A stretch of 64,000 nucleotides of DNA from Nematostella vectensis. Lineage: Eukaryota > Cnidaria > Anthozoa > Actiniaria > Edwardsiidae. Below, in pieces: positions 56,444 to 64,000 of this stretch. The notes under the pieces were generated by a model, which saw only the letters and a list, made by a program, of their open reading frames with translations, was not told where the DNA came from and ran no database searches. The DNA is taken from NCBI RefSeq assembly GCF_932526225.1, contig NC_064042.1:13897040-13961039 (forward strand), in the 5' to 3' direction. Position numbers and translations under genes: made by a program. How positions within the stretch are numbered: the stretch's first letter is position 1; each line of letters begins with the position of its first letter.

Positions 56444-58159
56444 ATTATCCTTGCTTCATCACTGTGTTTCAAGAAAAAAAACAAATTTTTTTCATTAAAA
56501 TAAAACATAATAGAATGTTGAATGACAGCTGTTGCAACATTCCTAAGAAGCTTTTCACAGAAAAATAAGACTCACAATTTCAAAAATAATATACTATTGG
56601 GAAACTATGGGAAAAAAGGAAATGATAATGAGGATAAGACGGCGTTCTATCGTACTCTCTAAGTTACAACTTAATTTTAGGAATGTAAAGAATGTTGAAT
56701 GACTTGCACCTTCAAAAACTGAGAGTTTTCAAACTTTTTTCTCTTTTCTATTTCAATACCTTTCAAGTCGACCAAAAACATAGCAAACTATCAAAACATC
56801 ATTGGATCAAAGTTAAGATAAGATTCGGAGGCGTCTATCTGGTAATATTTAATTAGTACATCTGTTTTTCTTTTAAAAATGGTCTAAAATTTAGTTCTGC
56901 AAAATTGGGAGTGTACAATTGATTGACATGATAATGTTATATCATATTGTTAACCATCTTTCTCATGGATTTTAGGAGAGAGGTTACATTCACTTTTCTA
57001 AAATTTCTTTTTGATCAATGCTACATTTGAAATAAGATTATCATAAGACAAAATGACCCTGAGTTAGTAATTACATTGGATCAATCACATCAAGTTTCAC
57101 TCCTAGACATTTTAGCCATTTAAAAGTATGTCTTACCTTGATTTAAAACTCATGTGTTTTAACCGGCCTTGGAAAAATGCACTATGTGCGATGTATTGTG
57201 ACACTAACTGAATGATACTGTCCTAGGCTCAAACGCAGGCTGTATTGTTAAGACCCCCCGTCATTTTAATACTTGAATTTTGATCAAAATAGAGTGTGGA
57301 AAAACAAAAAATCAGAAAACAAGAACAAAAGGCTATATCCTCTAGAAGGCTAAAAATTGACCCCTCAAAAACTCTGAACTCTGGTAAATAGCTCACTCGA
57401 ATTTACAAAGTTAATATTAAAGACTCTATTTATCAAAAAAGAAAACTATTCTATTAATGGTATAATCTTAGAACTGTTTACATTCTATATGTTTCATTCT
57501 AGTCCCAAAACTGAAAACGGAATGCTCTCTTCAGCAAAATTATATTTCCTGCATGACTAAGCAAGCTACGCCCTTCGGGAAAGAAACCTTCTTTGAAACT
57601 TTTCCATTCACTTTTATTTCATTTTGCAAGACTCTCTTCTTTTCAACTATGCGTGATAAAAAGTCAGAGCTTGATTTTCTACTTTTGTGGTAGTTGAAAA
57701 CAAGATAAGATAAGATGAACCTATCAATTCACCAAAGACGACAAGCAACATATCTAAATTACAACTCTTGACATTTTTCTTTTCAATTATGCGACTGCGA
57801 GTGAAAAGAAAAATAGGGCTTAGATACGGAAATAATAACGCTGTTCTCATAAATAATAAAACGGGCTAACTACGCAGTCGCTAGTTGCATGCAAGTGCCT
57901 AAATTATCCTACTAATGATTGATGAATTTTTGGATCGAAAAAATAATCGTAAAATAAAATAGACCCAATTCTGTTGATATATATGACTTACGTAAAATCC
58001 CAGATTCAAAATGAATGAAGCTGAGCTTGAACTGAATTTGATTGGAATTTTTATTGGAGCTATTTGAAAAGAATATCGTGCTCTATTGAACGGCATATTA
58101 TGTCGAGTATCGCAGACCCTTAGGGAAAGGAGCAAAAAATCCATACACGATGCATACAG
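56444..58159. other. Upstream flank of the discoidin gene
   Basis: Very AT-rich. The promoter and 5' UTR should lie here, but I cannot fix a TATA box or start site among the many AT runs. Confidence 0.45.
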
Positions 58160-58600
58160 CGTTTACTTGACGACTACAAACGCTCTACCACCCCCACGGG
58201 ATGGCAGCGTACCAAAGAATATGCCATCATAACTGCCAATAGGAAGCTTGTGCTCCTTGCGATAATTGGTAACTTGATCAAATGCGCCAGCGAATCATTC
58301 CAGCGAGGGGAAGTGGAAAGTATCGTAACAAAACACCCAAATGTCGTCAGCACGGCGGCTGTTGGTGTGCCTGACCAGCGGTTGTACGAGTTGGCCTGCG
58401 CATGCCTCATTTTGAAGAGTTCCCTAGATGATGACGTCATGTTAACTAGAGCTGATATTGATAGTTGCTAGCGACGGGTTTTTGTCAACACAGTCAAGCT
58501 CTCAGCGCAGACAGGCTTTACTTGGTGTTTGAAAATTTCCCTATCTCCGGAGGAAAGTAGAAAGAAGGGCTATGAAGAACTGACAGCGCTTAAACTGAGA
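58160..58600 (+). pseudogene. C-terminal fragment of an AMP-binding acyl-CoA synthetase/ligase, broken
   Basis: One open stretch reads NLIKCASESFQRGEVESIV, then HPNVVSTAAVGVPDQRLYE and LACACLILK. This is the C-terminal subdomain signature of the ANL family (E-[IV]-E..L..HP.V..AAVVGVPD). These enzymes activate fatty or other acids with ATP and CoA. Upstream sequence resembles the preceding core motif (YAIITANRKL). Downstream, after a stop at 58469, pieces like KISLSPEESRKK look like the frame-shifted end of the protein. No N-terminal domain is nearby and no introns interrupt it, so a decayed or retro-copied fragment is more likely than a gene. The exact borders are uncertain. Confidence 0.6.
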
Positions 58601-59452
58601 CTTTTATTTTGATTTGTTAATGTCAATTGTTCAATTATATTATACAAACAATATTATGTTTCCCTTGTACTTGACTGTACATGACTTAAATACAAAATTA
58701 ATTTTTGTGTTTAGACTATTTTGTGACGACATATCTATGAACAGACTTGCTAGATCGTTGTTTTAGCGCTAAACAATAACTGCCCCACTGTTTGTGTACA
58801 AAAAGCAGACAAAGCTACCACCTTGTCGTGGTTTAGGGAAGGGCCATTTGAAATCTGATGGGGGGTGAGGGGTTTGGGGAGGGGTAGCAATATAATTAAA
58901 TCGTGCATGATGGGTAGAAAAGAAGAAGAAAAACGCATGCACACTCACGGAAGAAATCTTCCTGCACAAACTCGCCCATGAAAAAAAATTTCGACACCAT
59001 CAGAACCCCCTCCGCGTCATCAAACTTCTAATGGTTCGTACCTTACGTTTATGACACCAGGTATCAATTCCGGTATAGAGTAAAATAAATGGGAATGCGG
59101 AAAATGAAGGCGTAAAAGTTAGTAGGTTTACGCAAAAATCTCTCAAATGGTCTTCGTTTCCAGTAAACAATTGAACATAAGGGGCTGACGTGGTTATCCG
59201 TTATATTTCTGTTGAATGGTTAGGCGCTGAGCTAACTTCTTTTCAGCGTTAAGATTCCTGGTGATTGACAGGTCTATTGTGGTAGCGATTCGAAGACACG
59301 TCTATCATTTTTTTATCATTTAGGAAGCTGAGGAACTATTCTATCATTTAGGAAGCTAAGGATCTAACAAATGTTAATACAGAAAGCCCGGTACTATTTA
59401 CATAAAGGTGATAGAGGGTATCTTGATAACGCTTGCACAACGTTAATAGCAT
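58601..59452. other. Intergenic region between the synthetase remnant and the RhoGEF 3' end
   Basis: AT-rich. A tandem pair ggaagctgaggaactattct and ggaagctaaggatctaac occurs at 59322-59368. No gene. Confidence 0.5.
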
Positions 59453-59694
59453 CAACTGTAGATAGCGGGCAACCAGAGCCTTTCAAGTGTGCACTGAGAT
59501 GTACAATCAACCTTCACGCATATATATCTAAATTCTACCCGGTATTTGCTGGTCTACTGAAGCATTTCCAGGTAGCTTGCGGGTACCCAGAGCCTTTCTG
59601 GTGTACAATGACATGCACTATGAACCTTCACGCAGATATATCTAAATTCTACCCGGTATTTGCTGGTCTATTGGACCGTTTCCAGGTAGCTTGC
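59453..59694. repeat. 114-bp tandem duplication of the SH3 exon tail into the 3' region
   Basis: The block that contains the last codons and stop of the SH3 exon recurs downstream at a 114-bp offset (for example tccaggtagc at 59681 and 59567), with a third, weaker copy near 59453. The duplicated copies lie after the stop codon and so are in the likely 3' UTR or flank. They also create a long but meaningless open frame on the plus strand. Confidence 0.75.
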
Positions 59695-59859
59695 GGGCAC
59701 CCAGCCTTGCTGGCGTGTAGAGAGTTGTTCTACCAACCACCAACCAGCATTGCCTTCCCTCACGAAGCTGACCGTGTCCCCTTCAACCAAAGCTATCTCT
59801 CCAGCTTCCACAGGGTTGTACTCGGCCAGTGCCTTGTACAATGCCTTCTTGGATGAGTC
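59668..59859 (-). CDS. RhoGEF exon f: terminal SH3 domain and stop
   Basis: KKALYKALAEYNPVEAGEIA (ALYDY-type motif ALAEYN), LVEGDTVSFVREGNAGWWLV and GWVPASYLETVQ are the canonical SH3 landmarks, with the aromatic binding surface kept. TAG ends the protein right after the domain. The open frame also continues upstream of the AG (to about 59940) through TGLWVNKDGLF, which might be a small extra exon, but I cannot define its borders. Confidence 0.85.
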   Translation of the reverse strand, partial: DSSKKALYKALAEYNPVEAGEIALVEGDTVSFVREGNAGWWLVEQLSTRQQGWVPASYLETVQ

Positions 59860-62800
59860 CTGAAAAATAGTATTCACAGGATTACCGAATAAGCCATCCT
59901 TGTTGACCCAGAGCCCCGTGGCCCCTCCTGTCCGCGTCACCCTGGGTCCCAGATTTCCATAACAGTATTTCTCGCTTAAGGCAAAGCTTAAGCTGTGAGA
60001 TTACGGGAAAATACACGATTTAGATAGCGTTCAGCGGCCAAAAAGCAAAGAAATGATTAAAACATTTCTTTCAAATAAACTATGCAGTTTCCTTTAAACG
60101 TTGAAACTCCAAGAATAATAGCTAGAAATTTTAATAAGTATGCAAGAACCACGTAAAAATGTTGGCCTGTCGCGTAATTTATGGTATTTAAATAGTGTTA
60201 CTAATTTAGGTATAGTTCATGCACCTAAATACACTTTTTTGACATGTTTTTTTCACTAATGGACGCTTTACGAGGAAGGATTTTGTCGAAGTGAGCTGAT
60301 CCGTAATAAATCCTCCCAAACCTAATGGTGATAACATTAAGGAGATGAATCAACATTTTGAAAGAAAAGGTCAATATGACATAGACATATCAAATCCCAA
60401 CCTTATTAATAACAAATAAGTGAGAACTTTAAGGAGAGTCAATGTAATGTTATGGCACGACTAGCATTTGCCCCTACCTTAGGACGCACGAGAAAGTAGA
60501 GAGAAGAATGGAATGCTACGCGCCAGACGGAGAGAGTGCAGTAGAGATTTTCTGAGCAAACAGTACTGGAAATATCAGTACACACAAGGAGCGAGTGCAA
60601 GATAGTGTGATGACGTCACAGGTTACAAGTCAGACATGTATGTTATGGGCACATGACATGATACACACAGTTTCAGATAGAATACGTTACAAAGAGTGAA
60701 AAGTAGTTAGACAAAGAATAAGTGAGTTGGATCGGTCACACGTAAATGGTTCACGTCACTCCAGCTCGGTCACGGACTGGTGTTTCACGTCACGACAGGA
60801 AAGTTATACCAAGAAGATTTCGGATCCATCTATATCCTACCTGACCAGCAGCACTGCCCTCTGCATCGCTATCATCCGACCACTCATCCGTGTCAAAGTC
60901 ATCACCGTCATCATAGTACTCCTCGCCAGGCTCGGCGATATCCGCGTATCTGACACAAACACGCAGTGTGAGTGGAGGAAGATTACTCAGGGCTAGTCCT
61001 TCATGTAAGACCAAATGAACTGGCGATAAACCTAAGCCTAACCCTATTTAAATTACTGAACATGGGGTCTGACATGACGTACTGACCGACATCCTATTTG
61101 TTCTGCACAGCCGAACGATGCCACGATACATCAAAACAGGTTCTAAACCAGGGCTTAATTAGTCATTTTAAAACTGACGACTATGTTTAGATTGCGTGTA
61201 CCGTAGTTTTATAAAGGTGCTTTATAGGATTCACTTTCAATACTTTCCGATGTGAAGCGCGGTGTTCACTGGTGACATAACAACATAACAACACATCGAC
61301 ACAAAGACATTGGCGTGCACTGTTTTATGTTCTTATGTTCAAGTATGTACATCCGCGACAGAAAAAAACATAACATCGACATACAAAATATGGTCATAAC
61401 GACAGCTTATGTTGTTGTGTCTCCAGTGTGTACGGTATCCACTCACTTCGTCCACACGCTTAAGTGTACGGTATGCCTTTGCCTCGTGCTCTCTAGATTA
61501 CCTGGTGCCCAGTCCTGCTGGGCTCAGCCCCTCAAGGTTTGACTGGCTCTTGGCTCGGGGACGAGATATCCCAAGAGCTTTATCGTCGTTCAATGCAGGG
61601 GTGGACTTCCACTTGGCAGAGTCTGAAGATGACACAGATGCATTTTAATTGTTTGTGGTCGTATTTCTGAATGGTCTAAAAGCCCCGGGGCGAATGCGCG
61701 GGAATCCTTTGCTAATCTAAAATGTTAGAGACTGGGCCTCGTTTCAAGATGGCGGTAAGCGGAAAAGTAGTAGTTATGAAATCCATGTCTCCTACACGTT
61801 TAATTGTCTGGGTTCTGGCAAGGTAGGGTAAAAATGGTTTTAAGTTAATCATGTTTGCTTGCATGTTTGTTTTTATGTTAGTTGTCGCTATGGTCCTAAT
61901 GATGGATGAGGACACTAAAAAGGTACATACTAGGGTACACTGAAAGAAAGATACCTTTAACTTGGTCGAACTGATGCAGGAGAACTGATCGTATTTCCGA
62001 AATCCATCGCTCTTTAATCTCGGAGTTGTTCGCCTAAAATAGGTTACATATCATTTGCCATTTCTATTATCCAGTTTTATCATTATCATCATCGCCATCA
62101 TCATCACCACCATCACCAAGAGAATGACATGGTTGCGAAATCAATTGAGCTTATAAAGATTTAGTTATATACTAACCTGTAGGAGAAACACCTCGGTTCT
62201 CCCAGGTAACCAAAGCTCAAATTTCAACGGAGCGCCATTGATGGTCTCCGTGATACCAACATCGGATGTCTGCGATAAGAATGCGTTGAGATTAATTCTT
62301 TGGATATAACTATCCTATAAATGCAATCATTATCATGTAGCCAAGTAATGGTCATCATATAACCATCTTATTAGGACATCATCATCAAATGGTTCTACTA
62401 ACAAACCAAGTCGCTAGCATGTGCGGGTTACTACACAAACAGCGTATTAAAATGGAAGTGAATATAAGGGGAATGTGGCGGTTTAAAGGATTTATGGGGT
62501 TCTTCAAAGGTCGGAGAGTAAATTGGGGTCATTTTAAAGGAAAGAAAATTGAAAATTCGGTCAGTTTTAGCGGATATCAATAGTTCACTATTGTGCACAC
62601 AAATAATGATTTTTGATTGATTCTCAAAAAAAGAGACCATTTAAATGCTGTTTGGGTCCATAGCGGGAAGTGGTAATGGATTCTGTGAGTGACTCGGTAT
62701 ATTGCGGGAGCGGACATGACGAAAAAACCTGGCGACAAGCTTGGCCTTCTTTAAAGCAGCATTGTCACCAGTTTAATTCCGGAGGTCCGATGGAAACCTC

Positions 62801-63291
62801 AACCGTTAAAAGACAAAAGAATCTATTAGAATCCGAGATATTTAACAGGCCATCCGCTCTAAATTATCAATTACATCCTCAAAGAAACTTCCAATAGACA
62901 CACTGCTTTCTAAATTTTGAAAGATTTTTCGCGTTTTCCGTTAAAAATCATCGGATATTGTTAGGTAATCGACCGGAAGTAAACTGGTGACAATGCGGCT
63001 TTAACACCCTACCTTGATGCTGTTCTTGAAGTGATAAGTAACAGCGTCCTTGGTGGTCGAGTCTTCCTCTCGTTTGCTGAAGATCACCATTTTCTCATAG
63101 AGAAAGACCTGTCGCTGACTCCCCTTCAGAGGAGGCAATTTACGCCTTGCGCCCGTGTACCAAACCAAGAAGGGATCCTGGAGCAGAAGCTTTCCGAGGT
63201 CTCCCAAGTTACCATGGTAACCCTTGAGACCGCTGGAATGCATGACGTCATTTAGATGACGTAGGACGTTCTGCATTGCATGGAAAGCCTC
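59668..63291 (-). CDS. MCF2L: RhoGEF of the DBS/MCF2L type, C-terminal part (DH end, PH, linker, SH3)
   Basis: Six exons encode the end of a Dbl-homology (DH) domain, a PH domain, a basic/proline-containing linker, an acidic linker and a terminal SH3 domain. Dbl-family proteins load GTP on Rho GTPases; the PH domain helps membrane targeting and the SH3 binds proline-rich partners. The order DH-PH-acidic linker-SH3, and the motifs DLGKLLLQDPFLVW, FLYEKMVIFSKR, KFELWLPGRTEVFLLQ and WVPASYLETVQ, fit DBS (MCF2L) best in my judgement. Trio/Kalirin-type GEFs also place an SH3 after PH and are the alternative. Exon phases agree (0, 0, 1, 2, 0) and the frame ends in a TAG at 59668-59670. Upstream exons lie to the right of the window. 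The gene runs in the same direction as the discoidin gene, about 3.2 kb upstream of its start codon. Confidence 0.8.
59860..60840. other. RhoGEF intron between acidic-linker and SH3 exons
   Basis: Mostly unique sequence. A possible extra coding patch at 59865-59940 (minus, TGLWVNKDGLF) is discussed under the SH3 exon. Confidence 0.5.
60841..60949 (-). CDS. RhoGEF exon e: acidic linker
   Basis: RYADIAEPGEEYYDDGDDFD then TDEWSDDSDAEGSAAGQ: a strongly acidic stretch with a central Trp, placed just before the SH3 exon as in DBS-type GEFs. Phase 2 in, 0 out, donor GTAGGA. Confidence 0.78.
61502..61622 (-). CDS. RhoGEF exon d: basic linker
   Basis: DSAKWKSTPALNDDKALG, then SRPRAKSQSNLEGLSP, a low-complexity Ser/Pro/basic linker like the one between PH and SH3 in DBS. 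SQSNLE and RPRAKS look like phosphorylation or 14-3-3-type contexts, which is inference. Phase 1 in, 2 out. Confidence 0.75.
61955..62033 (-). CDS. RhoGEF exon c: PH domain C-terminal helix
   Basis: ANNSEIKERWISEIRSVLLH contains the invariant PH-helix Trp. I chose the donor GTATCT (phase 1) because the next exon starts in that phase; a weaker GTTAAA seven bases earlier is possible. Confidence 0.8.
62070..62122. repeat. (ATC/ACC)n microsatellite
   Basis: tatcattatcatcatcgcca and catcatcaccaccatcacc in a RhoGEF intron. Confidence 0.85.
62177..62269 (-). CDS. RhoGEF exon b: PH domain, middle strands
   Basis: TSDVGITETINGAPLKFELW and LPGRTEVFLLQ, exactly 31 codons, phase 0 on both sides, donor GTTAGT. 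Confidence 0.85.
62755..63000. mobile_element. 246-bp MITE with TTAA target duplication, copy A
   Basis: Ends agcagcattgtcaccagttt and inverse aaactggtgacaatgcggct, flanked by TTAA at 62751-62754 and 63001-63004, the piggyBac-type signature. The right flank TTAA lies 7-8 bases inside the intron from the RhoGEF exon a donor. Confidence 0.88.
63013..63291 (-). CDS. RhoGEF exon a: end of DH domain and start of PH domain
   Basis: EAFHAMQNVLRHLNDVM is the last DH helix, followed by DLGKLLLQDPFLVW, RQVFLYEKMVIFSKR and AVTYHFKNSIK of the PH domain. Donor GTAGGG, phase 0. The TTAA target site of a MITE lies 7-8 bases into the following intron. Confidence 0.85.
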
Positions 63292-63442
63292 CTGAGGGGA
63301 TTAAATATGCAGGTATGAATATTTTACATAAATGTATATATATATATGCTTATACGAAGCAAATATAATGGTTAATGGCACACTTATACTAGTATCTTGG
63401 TAGTGTTATATAATATCAGGTGATTGGACTATTTAGAGTTAA

Positions 63443-63683
63443 AGCCGCATTGTCACCAGTTTACTTCCGCCGGAGGTCCGACGGAAACCTCAACCGACAA
63501 GAGACAAAAGAATCTATTAGAATCCGCGCTATTTAACAGACCATGATTTAGCAATCACACCCTCAAAGAAACTTCCAATCGACACCCTGCTTTTACAATT
63601 TTGAAATAATTTTTTCTCGTTTTCTGTTAAAAATCTCCGGAATCTTCGTAATCGACCGGAAGTAAACTGGTGACAATGCAGCT
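63443..63683. mobile_element. 241-bp MITE with TTAA target duplication, copy B
   Basis: Same family and orientation as 62755-63000 (agccgcattgtcaccagttt to aaactggtgacaatgcagct), flanked by TTAA at 63439-63442 and 63684-63687. Confidence 0.88.
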
Positions 63684-64000
63684 TTAAGTGAGCGACTTCA
63701 ATTGATAAGTACTGGATGAGCGCCATAACCCAACATACGGGTTTCCTTTATTCAAAATACTAATCCGCCAGAGGCGTGTACACCTTAAAGATTTTGGCAT
63801 CTTTTTCGGTGCATTATCCTTCGTCCTTGGACTATTTATGAACGCTGGGGTGAGAGTTGCAAATTTAATTACAGTCGATGAAAGGACGCATCTAAATTTA
63901 AAAAGTCGCATTTGGCATTTCGTTTGTAATTACTCGCTAAGTACTGAAAAGGGGTTCTTCTCCAATTTACTTGATATGAGATGAGCTTATTTGAAATATT

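Noticed and set aside
59371-59856. 161-codon plus-strand frame with internal repeats
   Set aside because: Antisense to the SH3 exon and its 114-bp duplication; the minus-strand SH3 is clearly the real gene.
1-64000. tRNA, rRNA or other structural RNA genes
   Set aside because: I looked for tRNA-like cloverleaf boxes and rRNA-like blocks, including in the GC-rich 36.1 and 49.3-kb repeats, and saw nothing I could support.

Overview
This is a eukaryotic, intron-rich window that is heavily loaded with repeats. The genes present suggest an early-branching metazoan, most likely a cnidarian such as a sea anemone. They are a secreted protein made of tandem F5/8 type C (discoidin) domains, a Dbl-type RhoGEF ending in an SH3 domain, and Polinton, PIF/Harbinger and Crypton-type mobile DNA of the kinds I associate with anthozoan and hydrozoan genomes. 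The species call is inference; the sequence carries no direct marker of it.

Main gene (minus strand, 56443 down to 791, continuing past the left edge). A signal-peptide exon is followed by 30 exons encoding fifteen discoidin domains. The last domain is cut by the window edge. I read the splice sites base by base. All 31 exons join into one open frame of 6453 nt (2151 codons). Each domain is a 1-1 phase module with an internal phase-0 intron at the same place. Domains 1 and 11 carry one extra phase-0 intron at an identical position, and domain 10 has no internal intron. Domain 13 has lost both disulfide cysteines, domain 15 has lost its first one, and domain 5 its last one.

Introns of this gene. 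They hold almost everything else: a 57-bp satellite (5.7-6.6 kb); a 43-bp array that is a 13-fold amplification of an exon end with its splice donor (12.3-12.8 kb); a 147-bp array (14.0-15.3 kb); a 2.74-kb Mutator-like non-autonomous transposon with 51-bp terminal repeats and a 9-bp target duplication (18.4-21.1 kb); satellites at 21.7-23.0 and 26.4-27.7 kb; several MITEs; a PIF/Harbinger transposon with TAT target duplications, inserted in a CRE-palindrome satellite (29.8-32.5 kb); and a decayed 13.4-kb Polinton/Maverick-like element (36.1-49.5 kb). The Polinton still shows parts of a protein-primed DNA polymerase B, a packaging ATPase, capsid-like proteins, a collagen-like fibre and small accessory genes. 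A Crypton-type fragment lies at 51.5-51.8 kb and a long inverted repeat at 52.4-53.3 kb.

Right side. Between the two host genes lies a broken C-terminal piece of an AMP-binding acyl-CoA synthetase (about 58.2-58.6 kb, plus strand). From 63291 down to 59668 (minus strand) are the last six exons of a DBS/MCF2L-like RhoGEF: end of DH plus start of PH, two PH exons, a basic and an acidic linker exon, and the terminal SH3 exon with its stop codon. Two sibling TTAA-flanked MITEs sit in its introns. I found no rRNA, tRNA, CRISPR or bacterial-type operon.
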